64,000 nt of DNA, taken from positions 2,852,001 through 2,916,000 of the forward strand of contig NZ_CP082780.1 of assembly GCF_019915265.1 (NCBI RefSeq), in the 5' to 3' direction. The first letter of the stretch is position 1, and each line of letters opens with the position of its first letter. The notes beneath the pieces are model-generated. The model did not search any database. It had not been told where the DNA came from and saw nothing but the letters and a program-made list of their open reading frames with translations. The stretch is from Bacillus aquiflavi (GTDB taxonomy: Bacteria > Bacillota > Bacilli > Bacillales > Cytobacillaceae). Positions 1 to 7,671 of this stretch are shown here, in pieces. The position numbers were made by a program, and so were the translations under genes.

Positions 1-2
1 CA

Positions 3-245
3 ATCATAAAAGCTGATGAAGGACTATATGGCATTGACGAAGTTTTATCATTTTCGATTGTAAATATTTATGGTTCAATTGGATTTACAAATTATGGATT
101 TATTGATAAACAAAAGCCATTGATATTAAAGAGGTTAAACGATAAATCCTCTGGTGAATGCCATACATTTTTAGATGATATCGTTGGGGCAATTGCAGCC
201 GCTGCCTCAAGCCGATTGGCACACCGTGCGGCACATACAGAATAA
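3..245 (+). CDS. yutG: YutG, phosphatidylglycerophosphatase A-like (C-terminal part)
   Basis: The window opens inside a plus-strand reading frame of 80 residues ending at the TAA at 243-245; the start lies outside the window. The visible part contains DEVLSFSIVNIYGSIGFTNYG, then a run of basic and hydrophobic residues, and a late FLDDIVGAIAAAASSRLAHR segment, as in the C-terminal half of the PgpA/YutG family. That family is linked to dephosphorylation of phosphatidylglycerophosphate in phospholipid synthesis; the specific activity here is inferred. The next gene is a convergent yutF, the order found in B. subtilis, which supports the assignment. A perfect hairpin follows directly. Confidence 0.75.
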   Translation: MIKADEGLYGIDEVLSFSIVNIYGSIGFTNYGFIDKQKPLILKRLNDKSSGECHTFLDDIVGAIAAAASSRLAHRAAHTE

Positions 246-250
246 AATGG

Positions 251-280
251 TTCACCTTGCCAATCAACTGGCAAGGTGAA
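251..280. terminator. Bidirectional hairpin terminator between yutG and yutF
   Basis: An 11-bp perfect inverted repeat (TTCACCTTGCC / GGCAAGGTGAA, loop of 8) lies between the convergent yutG and yutF genes. Only short T runs flank it, so terminator function is likely rather than certain. Confidence 0.7.
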
Positions 281-285
281 CACAT

Positions 286-1050
286 TTAAATATTCCATTG
301 ATCTAACGAATCTAACACATATGTTGGCTGTCTTTTATATTTTTTCAATAATTCCTTTGTCGTAACACCTGTGTGTACAAGCAACGTATCTAATCCACTA
401 TTGATTCCTGCCAATATATCCGTATCATAATTGTCACCGACCATTAATGTTTCATCTTTTTCCGTTCCGAGGACTTTAAGCGCTTGTTCCATGATGATCG
501 GCTCTGGTTTTCCGATAAAAATGGGCTCGACTTGAGTAGAAACTGTCACGACTGTAGTAAATGATCCGTTGCCAGGAAGAAGACCTCTCTCGGTAGGGAT
601 AGCAATATCACCGTTTGTCGAAATAAATGTTGCCCCATTTCGAACGGCTAGACAAGCAACCGCAAGCTTTTCATATGTAATTGATCGATCTATGCCAATG
701 ACGACATATTCAGCGTCTTCTTTTGCAAACTGAAATCCTTTTTCCACTAATGCCAAATGCAACCCTTCCTCTCCTATTGCATAAACAGACGCATCTTCTT
801 TTTCATCATAAATATAGTTAGCAGTTGCCTGACTTGTTGTAAAAACAAGCTTTTCATTTGCATAAATACCAAAGCTATTAAGCTTTGCAGCAACTTGAGC
901 AGGAGTCCGGGAAGAGTTATTAGTAACAAATAAATAAGGAATCTTTTTTTCACGAAGCTGACGAATAAAATGAACAGCTGCTTCAATTCTTTCCGTTCCT
1001 CGATACATCGTTCCATCTAAGTCAATTAAATACCCTTTATACTTTTCCAT
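286..1050 (-). CDS. yutF: YutF, HAD-superfamily sugar-phosphatase-like hydrolase (NagD type)
   Basis: A 254-residue soluble protein with the four HAD motifs: DLDGTMYRG at residues 10-18 (nucleophile and acid Asp), TNNSS near 43-47 (motif II), GKPEPIIMEQAL in the middle (the motif III lysine region) and MVGDNYDTDI near 200 (motif IV acid pair). The cap between motifs II and III is that of class IIA, the NagD/p-nitrophenyl-phosphatase group, so it should remove phosphate from small metabolites in the cytoplasm; the substrate is unknown. The start follows a GGAG at a suitable distance. It lies between yutG and yutE as in B. subtilis, but a terminator and a copy of the dispersed repeat separate it from yutE. 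Confidence 0.9.
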   Translation of the reverse strand: MEKYKGYLIDLDGTMYRGTERIEAAVHFIRQLREKKIPYLFVTNNSSRTPAQVAAKLNSFGIYANEKLVFTTSQATANYIYDEKEDASVYAIGEEGLHLALVEKGFQFAKEDAEYVVIGIDRSITYEKLAVACLAVRNGATFISTNGDIAIPTERGLLPGNGSFTTVVTVSTQVEPIFIGKPEPIIMEQALKVLGTEKDETLMVGDNYDTDILAGINSGLDTLLVHTGVTTKELLKKYKRQPTYVLDSLDQWNI

Positions 1051-1078
1051 ATTAACTCACTCCAACATGTATGTGAAA

Positions 1079-1117
1079 AAAAAAAAGAAAAGGAGATCAT
1101 GAAATCTGATCCCTTTT
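1079..1117 (-). terminator. Hairpin terminator downstream of yutE
   Basis: Stem AAAAGGaGATCA / TGATCCCTTTT with one bulged base and a poly-A side that becomes a long T tract on the minus strand. It would stop yutE transcription before yutF. Confidence 0.55.
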
Positions 1118-1242
1118 TCAGACTGTTGACTAACGCTCGCATTCTTCGTTACTTGCACTGCGTTGTAAGCTCATGAACAACTTTTCCATTCGCTTCCGCC
1201 TTGCGCTGCGTGCCTCGACTGACAAACTTTGTTAAGCAGTCT
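1118..1242 (+). repeat. Dispersed intergenic repeat, copy A
   Basis: Starts CAGACTGTTGACTAACGC and ends near GTTAAGCAGTCT, so the ends are roughly inverted. The interior contains CATTCTTCGTT, TTGTAAGCTCATGAACAAC and ATTCGCTTCCGCC, which recur in the other copies in this window (for example at 2851, 3037, 46041, 55969 and 57331). Confidence 0.8.
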
Positions 1243-1309
1243 TTCGAGCATCTGCCTCTAATATTTGCCTTGGCTACAAGCGTTGCAAAACAATATTGTT
1301 TTACGTCCC

Positions 1310-1747
1310 CTAGTTTTTAAATGCAGAAACGGGTCCTAATTCATTTAGCAAATAAGCCTTTACCTTTGGACTAAATTCCTTAAGGGCAGTTAAATTTTTC
1401 AAAAAATCATGATGAACAAGCTCATGATTAATGTCAGTATACTGTTGAACAAGTAACTTTCGGTGAGAAATGATCGCTTTTAAGCTATCGCTCATATATT
1501 CTGTAATCACTTTTTCATCAGTTAAAATATCGATAATATCTTCATAACTTCCTGGATCGCGCATAATAAACCCGTCAATCATTGCGTTACCGACGTCTAA
1601 AATCGCTTCAATCATTGTGTGTGCTAAACGTTCAAGGGATGCTTTCTCAAGCGGGGTATTCCAATCACTTTTTCCCTCAAATAATGAAATTTGTTTATTT
1701 AAAAACTGTAAAGTTTCTTCTATTTTTTCTCTATCAACAAAATACAT
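1310..1747 (-). CDS. yutE: YutE, DUF86/HepT-like protein
   Basis: 145 residues starting MYFVDREKIEETLQFL. An upstream in-frame start would add 21 residues, but the AAAGGGTG ribosome-binding site sits just before the ATG at 1747, so that start is chosen. The fold is the all-helical DUF86 (HepT-like) family; B. subtilis YutE has nearly the same length and neighbours. In toxin members of the family the active site is R-x(4-6)-H. Here the matching stretch HRKLLVQQYTDIN keeps the arginine but has glutamine where the histidine is expected, and no MNT antitoxin gene is next to it. A stand-alone non-toxin role is therefore more likely. Function unknown. Confidence 0.8.
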   Translation of the reverse strand: MYFVDREKIEETLQFLNKQISLFEGKSDWNTPLEKASLERLAHTMIEAILDVGNAMIDGFIMRDPGSYEDIIDILTDEKVITEYMSDSLKAIISHRKLLVQQYTDINHELVHHDFLKNLTALKEFSPKVKAYLLNELGPVSAFKN

Positions 1748-2039
1748 TGACTTCACCCTTTCAAGTAAAATAAAACGGAAAAAGCTGTATAGAAATAGAA
1801 TAAGTATCATAATTATTGTACCATATTTAAATGTGTTAAGGGCTCAATCGAAATAGTGTCAATGTAACAATATAAAAGTAAAAGTTTAAGGCAATTATTT
1901 TCAGTATTCTCATTTATTTTGTTAAGATAAAGAAGGCATAGAATGAGGCCAAATCCTTGAATATTCCATTTTCAGATGGAGATGCACGATAAAACTATGT
2001 TTTCACTGATAAACAATATTTATAACTGGAGGATATATA

Positions 2040-2306
2040 ATGGAAAATCGTTTTTTTTTATATGATGATACTGAGAATACAAAAACAAGATTTGTAAGTT
2101 TTGTAGGGGACAATCAACGATTCGATTTAGCTATTGTTCAATCTAATCGTTACTATGGGAAAAGTTTAGTATTAGATATTCAAGGCAATCGTTTTGCCAT
2201 AATTGGTCAAGATGATCTAGCGGAAGAAGGTTATTTAGAGTATGCTTTTCAATTGTCAGAAGCTGACGCTTCCGAGCTAAAGGATTTCTTGACGGAAGTC
2301 ATTTAA
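2040..2306 (+). CDS. DUF3055/SAV0927-family small protein
   Basis: An 88-residue soluble acidic protein beginning MENRFFLYDDTENTKTRFVSF, with FDLAIVQSNRYYGKSLVLDIQ in the centre and an acidic tail. I recognise this as the SAV0927/DUF3055 type conserved in Bacillaceae and staphylococci; no biochemical role is known to me. An AACTGGAGGATATATA ribosome-binding region precedes the ATG. It is divergent from yutE and leads a short run of plus-strand small genes. Confidence 0.75.
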   Translation: MENRFFLYDDTENTKTRFVSFVGDNQRFDLAIVQSNRYYGKSLVLDIQGNRFAIIGQDDLAEEGYLEYAFQLSEADASELKDFLTEVI

Positions 2307-2310
2307 TATT

Positions 2311-2481
2311 ATGATCAATCCTCAAATTGATGAAATCAGACTGTTATCAAAACGAATTCATGATCGCTTTCCGCCTCAAGCATTTTTAAACAGTCTAGAG
2401 TATGTGCTTTCAAATTTTGGCTTTGTCATCTACAAACTCAACAAAATAATTTCTTATGATCAAAGGAATAATATGATTTGA
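2311..2481 (+). CDS. Small ORF of 56 residues, unknown
   Basis: An open frame from the ATG at 2311 to TGA at 2479-2481 encodes 56 residues (MINPQIDEIRLLSKRIHDRF at the start, then PPQAFLNSLEYVLSNFGFV). It starts four bases after the upstream stop and ends 31 bases before the next gene, so it fits the gap between two co-directional genes almost exactly. The composition is protein-like, with an amphipathic N-terminal helix, but the ribosome-binding site is weak (GGAAG, 12 bases away). I do not recognise a family. Confidence 0.45.
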   Translation: MINPQIDEIRLLSKRIHDRFPPQAFLNSLEYVLSNFGFVIYKLNKIISYDQRNNMI

Positions 2482-2512
2482 AACAAAAATTATTGCTTGA
2501 GGTGATGAAAAA

Positions 2513-2803
2513 GTGGAAGATAAAGAGAAAGAAACATATACTGATTTTTCTAATGTAGAAACACAAAGGAATTTCCTCATACCCGAACAAATGCCAGAAG
2601 GTCCTTATGGTGCACCTAGAGGAAAGGATGAACCCGTCCAAAATAAAAGTACCCCTTGGAGAGAGGGGCAAAGATATTATAGCGCATTTAATTATGAATT
2701 TAAGTCTTTCCATCAAAACTTGCCACGACAAATGGAAGGTTCTCATCCTCCTCATGACGATCCAGATAAAAATGAGGAACAACCCTATACAAATAGTGAT
2801 TGA
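2513..2803 (+). CDS. Conserved hypothetical hydrophilic protein (96 aa)
   Basis: Starts with GTG at 2513, eight bases after a clear GAGGTGA. The 96-residue product is hydrophilic and rich in Pro, Glu and Tyr (for example NFLIPEQMPEGPYGAP, STPWREGQRYYSAFNYEF and a C-terminal HPPHDDPDKNEE), with no membrane segment or signal peptide. The pattern is that of the small cytosolic proteins conserved next to yutD/yutC in Bacillus, but I cannot assign a symbol or role. A hairpin follows at 2822. Confidence 0.7.
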   Translation: MEDKEKETYTDFSNVETQRNFLIPEQMPEGPYGAPRGKDEPVQNKSTPWREGQRYYSAFNYEFKSFHQNLPRQMEGSHPPHDDPDKNEEQPYTNSD

Positions 2804-2821
2804 ACTTCTTCCAACTACAGT

Positions 2822-2853
2822 CTGAGTTCAGCATTTTTATAAGCTGATCTCAG
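2822..2853 (+). terminator. Hairpin after the 96-aa gene
   Basis: Stem CTGAGtTCAGC / GCTGAtCTCAG with one internal mismatch. It overlaps the first bases of the tandem repeat and lacks a strong T tract. Confidence 0.45.
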
Positions 2854-3264
2854 ATTGTTGACAAACGCTCGCATTCTTCGTTGCTTGCACTTCGTTGTAA
2901 GCTCATGAACAACTGTTCTATTCGCTTCCGCCTTGTGCTACACGCCTTGACTGACAAGCGTTTTCAACTAATCTGAGGGGATGCGCTTTAATTATTGCTT
3001 TATTTTCACTCTGAGGGCAGGATCTTTTTTGATCATCAGATTGTTGACAAACGCTCGCATTCTTCGTTGCTTGCACTTCGTTGTAAGCTCATGAACAACT
3101 GTTCTATTCGTTTCCGCCTTGTGCTACACGCCTTGACTGACAAGCGTTTTTAACTAATCTGAGGGGATGCGCTTTAATTATTGCTTTATTTTCACTCTGA
3201 GGGCAGGATTTTTTTTGATCATCAGATTGTTGACAAACGCTCGCATTCTTCGTTGCTTGCATTT
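2851..3264 (+). repeat. Tandem array of the dispersed repeat, 186-bp period, 2.2 units
   Basis: Units begin CAGATTGTTGACAAACGC at 2851, 3037 and 3223, an exact 186-bp spacing. Each unit holds a copy of the dispersed repeat (about 125 bp) followed by a linker with CTTTAATTATTGCTTTATTTTCACTCTGAGGGCAGGAT, whose terminal T run differs in length between units (6 versus 8 T). The third unit is cut after about 40 bp and joins directly to the 3' end of yutD. Confidence 0.9.
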
Positions 3265-3275
3265 TGGAAAACATC

Positions 3276-3554
3276 TTACGCTGTCACTTTTTTCAAGACA
3301 AAATATGCACAGCCAAAATTACAATACTCATATAAATATTCACTTAATGTACTAATTTTCGTATCGAAGGTCGCTTTTTGATTATGATCGTCAAAAAAGC
3401 CTCTTAACCGAAGCTGTCCATACCCCCAGTCTCCAACAATATAATCATATCTGACTAAAATGTCAGTGAACCTAGTTTGAAAAGCCTCCTCATTAAAGCC
3501 GTCTCTATGTTCTTCAATAAGTTCATAACATACATTATTTATGCAGATCATCAT
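3276..3554 (-). CDS. yutD: YutD, DUF1027 protein
   Basis: 92 residues with the very conserved block YDYIVGDWGYGQLRLRGFFDD and a C-terminal EYLYEYCNFGCAYFVLKK, the diagnostic features of the YutD/DUF1027 family. The function is unknown; the gene is a constant neighbour of lipA in Bacillus, as here (lipA lies upstream on the same strand). The stop codon is only 12 bases from the truncated end of the tandem repeat, so the repeat may have replaced the original 3' flank. Confidence 0.9.
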   Translation of the reverse strand: MMICINNVCYELIEEHRDGFNEEAFQTRFTDILVRYDYIVGDWGYGQLRLRGFFDDHNQKATFDTKISTLSEYLYEYCNFGCAYFVLKKVTA

Positions 3555-3616
3555 ATCACCTCTTCATAAATTATAACTGATCACTTTTTCAATTAGTCTA
3601 AAAATGAATCAATTTG

Positions 3617-3644
3617 AAAAGTTCAGCAAGGAAGCTGAACTTTT
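3617..3644. terminator. lipA terminator
   Basis: Perfect stem AAAAGTTCAGC / GCTGAACTTTT with a 6-base loop, ending in a T run on the minus strand. It lies between lipA and yutD. Confidence 0.75.
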
Positions 3645-3673
3645 CTACTGTTAACAACGCTCGTATTCTTCGT
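3645..3673 (+). repeat. Truncated copy of the dispersed repeat
   Basis: TACTGTTAACAACGCTCG followed by TATTCTTCGTT matches the first 30 bases of the dispersed repeat; the remainder is absent. Confidence 0.6.
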
Positions 3674-3768
3674 TAAGCTTATTGCAAAACGCCTTTTACC
3701 TTTAGAGGTGATTTCACTTCATTTTTACAAGCTAAATTCTCTTTAAAAGAAGCTGACCTTTCATTCAT

Positions 3769-4686
3769 TTATGCCTCTTTTGCTTCCGTTTCTCCAAGAA
3801 TCTGCTTTTGTTTTGCAGCCGAATTCACTTGCTCATCAGCATGATAAGATGACCGAACAAGCGGACCAGATTCACAATGAGTAAATCCTTTACTTAAAGC
3901 AATTTCTTTAAGCTCTTTGAATTCATCTGGATGATAATATTTTTCTACTTTTAAATGACTTCTTGTTGGCTGTAAATACTGACCAATTGTTATAATATCT
4001 ACATGATTTGTCCTAAGATCATCCATAGCCTCAATAATTTCGTCCTTTGTTTCACCGAGTCCAATCATAATACTTGATTTTGTTGGAATATCTTGCTGCA
4101 GTTCTTTTGAGCGCCGTAATAACTCAAGGGAACGTTCGTAAGTAGCCCGCGCTCTCACCCTTGGCGATAGCCTTTTTACAGTTTCAATATTATGATTTAA
4201 AATATCTGGTTTCGCATCCATTAGTGTTTTAATGTTTTCATAAACTCCTCCCATATCGGATGGAAGAACCTCAATTGTAGTAAATGGATTTTTACGACGA
4301 ATAGCTCGAATCGTTTCCGCAAAAATCTTAGCACCGCCATCTTTTAAATCGTCCCTAGCTACAGCCGTAACAACAACATGCTTTAAATTCATTAAACTAA
4401 CTGAACTTGCAACCCGTTCAGGCTCTTGAAGATCAAGCTCATTTGGCAATCCAGTTTTTACAGCACAGAACCGACATGCTCTCGTACAAACATCGCCAAG
4501 AATCATAAACGTTGCCGTTCTTCTTACAGCCCAGCATTCGTGAATATTTGGACACTTTGCTTCCTCACATACTGTATGTAAATTATTTTCCCGCATCATC
4601 TTTTTTAAACCGATATAGTTTTCATTTGTGTTTAATTATATTTTTAACCATTCAGGCTTTCTCAATAAATCATTATGCTTACTCAT
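3769..4686 (-). pseudogene. lipA: lipA, lipoyl synthase, with premature stop at codon 17
   Basis: Lipoyl synthase inserts two sulfurs into octanoyl groups on carrier proteins. The frame starts with ATG at 4684-4686 (MSKHNDLLRKPEWLKI) and is cut by TAA at 4636-4638, where the family has a lysine codon. It then continues [12 protein letters not shown] and is open to 3769. The rest is normal: auxiliary cluster [12 protein letters not shown] (CX4CX5C), radical-SAM CTRACRFC (CX3CX2C) and a C-terminal RSSYH serine motif; total length fits about 300 residues. Translation could restart at the ATGATG codons at 4594-4599, giving 276 residues without the conserved N-terminal strand, but no good ribosome-binding site precedes them. 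The lesion is one substitution (AAA to TAA), so a true null, a leaky restart or a base-call error all remain possible. Confidence 0.85.
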
Positions 4687-4824
4687 CTGATCAACCCCAT
4701 TCATTTGAATAGATTATATATCTGTTTAATGTATCTGTTGTCACTTTAACATAGACGATTCGCCACTACAAGCACGATCAATAGTGATTACCATTTATTG
4801 ATTCTTATTAAATTTATACGAACC

Positions 4825-4833
4825 CATAAACTA
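4825..4833 (+). promoter_or_regulatory. Possible sigma-K -10 element upstream of lytH
   Basis: CATAAACTA matches the CATAnnnTA -10 pattern of mother-cell sigma-K and lies 35 bases before the lytH start. LytH in B. subtilis is made in the mother cell under sigma-K. No convincing -35 AC was found at the ideal spacing, so the call is tentative. Confidence 0.35.
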
Positions 4834-4867
4834 TATATATGATTTTTAAAGAGAAAGGAAGGTGCAT

Positions 4868-5850
4868 ATGCGTTTTCTTTTACCCGTAATATTATTCTTC
4901 TCTTTTATATTTCAAAGTCTTTTAGTACACGCGGAAGAAACCGCTGACATTTACTCAGAAAGAATGAACCTTTACAAAAAAGTCGAGACGGTTACAAACA
5001 TACCTTGGTATTATTTAGCAGCAATTGATCAATATGAACGAAATATTCGCGAAGTAAGAAAAGATTTGCCGAAAGCTGAAGGCTTAATTGGAATTTTTAT
5101 TTTAGGGAAGAGGAATGGGCTGGAATTTTAAATCCAAATCCACATGATGATAACCCTGTTTCAATCCAATTTTTTAACGGAATTGGCTTTGATGGGAATG
5201 GCGATGGAAAAGCAAAACTAACGGACGATGAAGATGTATTGCATGCATTTGCAAACTACATTCTTCAATACGGAGTTGACCATGATAATATTAAAATTGC
5301 CCTTTGGAATTATTACCGCCGTGATAATACAGTTGGTATTATTATCGGTAAAGCGATGATCTATAAAAAGTTTGGAAGAATAGACCTTGATGAATACGTA
5401 TTTCCTTTACCGCTACATAGCAACTATAGTTATAAAAATACTTGGGGACATGCACGTGGGTGGGGAGGTAGACGTATTCACGAAGGAACAGATATATTTG
5501 CCAGTTACGGCGTACCCGTTCGTTCCACTTGCTATGGAATTATTGAAATGAAAGGCTGGAATAAATATGGGGGCTGGCGAATTGGAATCCGTGATATTAA
5601 CAATACTTACCACTATTTTGCTCATTTAAGCGGCTTCGCCAAAGATTTAAAGGTAGGTCAAATTGTCGAACCTGGTACATTAATCGGTGGAGTGGGCAGT
5701 TCTGGTTATGGTCCTCCTGGAACTTCAGGAAAGTTCCCACCGCATTTACATTATGGAATGTATAAAGATAACGGATATACAGAATGGTCCTATGATCCGT
5801 ATGCTCGCTTAAAGCTTTGGGAGCGCCAAGAACGACTTAAAAAGAAATAA
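4868..5850 (+). pseudogene. lytH: lytH (yunA), sporulation L-Ala-D-Glu peptidase, frameshifted
   Basis: The product is an M23-type peptidase that trims stem peptides in the spore cortex. ATG 4868 follows AAAGGAAGG; residues 1-25 form a signal peptide ending VHAEE. The first frame runs to 5131, but after KAEGLIGIFI the family sequence continues in the next frame from about 5104 (REEEWAGILNPNPHDDNP) to 5850. One base appears to be missing in the T-rich stretch 5095-5104. The second part holds the catalytic domain: GRRIHEGTDIFA (metal His/Asp), HYFAHLSG, and FPPHLHYGMY (HxH). No canonical slippery heptamer is present in frame, so programmed shifting is unlikely. Neighbour order (lipA-lytH-yunB) matches B. 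subtilis. Confidence 0.85.
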
Positions 5851-5913
5851 AGAGCTATCCTAAAAATTGAAAATCAAGATCGTTGATATCTTCGTATTCT
5901 TGAGCATAAAAAA

Positions 5914-5948
5914 GGGGCGTCTAATAGCCGGAGCGACTTAGACACCCC
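5914..5948 (-). terminator. Terminator of the NSS transporter-metS operon
   Basis: Stem GGGGCGTCTAA / TTAGACACCCC with one mismatch; on the minus strand it is followed by TTTTTT. Confidence 0.8.
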
Positions 5949-5993
5949 ATAATAATTATGAGCAACAATTCTACTCCCGGTTAATGCCAAGCT

Positions 5994-6018
5994 GAGGGCT
6001 CTCATACCGATAGCCCTC
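5994..6018 (-). other. Second hairpin in the 3' region of metS
   Basis: GAGGGCT and AGCCCTC form a perfect 7-bp stem with an 11-base loop, just after the metS stop and 45 bases before the terminator. No T tract follows it, so it is not an obvious terminator. Confidence 0.5.
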
Positions 6019-6026
6019 GCTTTACA

Positions 6027-6134
6027 TTATTTTGCTTGTCGAGATTTACTAACAGCATTAGCTACACTAGCAAGAAATCCACCCCATAGAATAATCATTC
6101 CACTGACCATCATTGTTATCGCACTAGCAGACAT
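6027..6134 (-). CDS. metS: MetS-type small subunit of an NSS amino-acid transporter (35 aa)
   Basis: A 35-residue single-pass membrane peptide: MSASAITMMVSGMIILWGGF, then LASVANAVSKSRQAK. It starts directly behind the stop of the large transporter gene, and its AAGGAGG ribosome-binding site lies inside the last codons of that gene, indicating translational coupling. This size, the single hydrophobic helix with a basic tail, and the position are those of the MetS family, the small partner needed by MetP-type methionine/alanine importers (known from Corynebacterium). Substrate here is inferred only. Confidence 0.85.
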   Translation of the reverse strand: MSASAITMMVSGMIILWGGFLASVANAVSKSRQAK

Positions 6135-6135
6135 C

Positions 6136-7644
6136 TTATATTACCTCCTTCTTTTTAGAAAGAGGAAGCACACTTTGCTTCCATTTAAAGCTTGAAAAAA
6201 TAATTCCAATAATAATTGCAAAGACAGCTACTCCCCAGCCTGAATAAAGAAGGAAGCTTGTTGAATAACCTTCATATTTTTCTTTAATATTCGTAATAAT
6301 ATTTTGCACCATCATATATCCTAGAACGATAGGTGTAATAATAGTTAATGAAAATCTCCACCATGCTCCAAGCATAATATCTGACATGCCGTTTGCATGA
6401 CTTTGCAAGTTCTTTAGCTCTCTTAACACCCAAGCAACAATAACAACTTCAACTAAACCTGCTAATGCAACACCAAAGTTATTAATAAAATAATCTGCTG
6501 CATCTAGGAAATATAAACCGCTTTTAGTCGCATAAATGACGGAAACGAGTGCTGCTAACCCACCGCCAAATAATACCGACTTTGTACGAGAAATATTAAA
6601 TTTATCTTGCACGCCAGCGATAAATGTTTCAACAATCGAAATAAGCGATGATAAGCCGGCTAAGACTAAACAGACGAAGAATAGTAAGCCAAATAATTCA
6701 TTAAAAGCAGGAAACGTATTAATAATCTGCGGGAAAATAACGAACGCTAACCCTACTCCCCCATCAACAACTTCATCGACGGAAACACCTTGTTGTACAG
6801 CCATAAAACCGAGAGCCGCAAATACACCAATACCGGCTAATAGTTCAAAACCTGAATTTGCAAAACCTGTAATAAACGCATTGTTTGTAATATCTGTCTT
6901 CTTTGGCAAATAACTTGAATAAGTAATCATTATTGCAAAAGCTACTGATAAACTAAAGAAGATTTGTCCGTAAGCTGCCACCCAAACTTCTGGATTAGTT
7001 ATTTGGTCCCAGTTGGGTTTGAAAAACGCCTCTAGTCCTTGAGTTGCCCCCTCAAGTGTTATTGCGCGAATAACAATAATTAAAAATAAAATAACAAGTG
7101 CAGGAATAAAAATTTTATTCGCAACTTCAATTCCTTTTTTAACACCTTTAATTAAAACTCCTAAAACAATAACCCATACAATTACTAACGGGATAAATAC
7201 TTCCGGTACAAGCCCTCCGATATTTCCCGGATTATCCGAAATTTTCAAATAATTATTAAATAAAAACCCTTCTGTATCTTTCCCCCATGACAGATTGATA
7301 GAGAAACGAGCATATGAAATAGCCCAGGCAATTATAACTGCATAATACGTAGCAATGACAAAGGAAATAGCCACTTGCCACCAACCGAGCCACTCAACCT
7401 TTTTATTCATGCGAGCCATCGTTAACGGTGCCGAACCTCGATACTTATGACCTAATGTGAACTCCATAACCAACAACGGAATACCTGCAGTTAATAATGC
7501 AAATAAGTATGGGAAAAAGAATGCTCCTCCCCCATTTTCATAAGCTACTGCTGGGAAACGCCAAATATTTCCCAAGCCGACGGCTGATCCAATTGCCGCT
7601 AAAATAAAACCGGCTCGCGTCCCCCATTGTGGACGATTTTCCAT
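6136..7644 (-). CDS. Sodium-dependent NSS-family amino-acid transporter (MetP type)
   Basis: 502 residues beginning MENRPQWGTRAGFILAAIGS; the ATG at 7644 is chosen because AGAAGG lies just before it, and a longer in-frame start adds only nine residues. The N-terminus has the neurotransmitter:sodium symporter signature WGTRAGFILAAIGSAVGLGN followed by IWRFP, where the unwound first helix binds Na+ and substrate. About eleven to twelve hydrophobic segments follow. Bacterial family members import amino acids such as methionine, alanine, tryptophan or tyrosine with Na+. The downstream metS supports the two-subunit methionine/alanine type. No S-box precedes this operon, so it is not obviously in the methionine regulon. 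Confidence 0.88.
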   Translation of the reverse strand: MENRPQWGTRAGFILAAIGSAVGLGNIWRFPAVAYENGGGAFFFPYLFALLTAGIPLLVMEFTLGHKYRGSAPLTMARMNKKVEWLGWWQVAISFVIATYYAVIIAWAISYARFSINLSWGKDTEGFLFNNYLKISDNPGNIGGLVPEVFIPLVIVWVIVLGVLIKGVKKGIEVANKIFIPALVILFLIIVIRAITLEGATQGLEAFFKPNWDQITNPEVWVAAYGQIFFSLSVAFAIMITYSSYLPKKTDITNNAFITGFANSGFELLAGIGVFAALGFMAVQQGVSVDEVVDGGVGLAFVIFPQIINTFPAFNELFGLLFFVCLVLAGLSSLISIVETFIAGVQDKFNISRTKSVLFGGGLAALVSVIYATKSGLYFLDAADYFINNFGVALAGLVEVVIVAWVLRELKNLQSHANGMSDIMLGAWWRFSLTIITPIVLGYMMVQNIITNIKEKYEGYSTSFLLYSGWGVAVFAIIIGIIFSSFKWKQSVLPLSKKKEVI

Positions 7645-7671
7645 AAAACCTTCTACCCCCTGTATTTCCAC

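Noticed and set aside
2438-2782. 114-codon minus-strand frame opposite the 96-residue gene
   Set aside because: The plus-strand gene has a clear ribosome-binding site and family-like sequence; the minus frame is a shadow.
2851-3264. Regular repeats suggesting a CRISPR array
   Set aside because: The period is 186 bp, units are nearly identical throughout with no variable spacers, and no cas genes are present; it is a tandem duplication.
5093-5106. Programmed -1 frameshift in lytH
   Set aside because: The in-frame codons around the junction do not form an X XXY YYZ heptamer and no downstream structure was seen; mutation or error is simpler.
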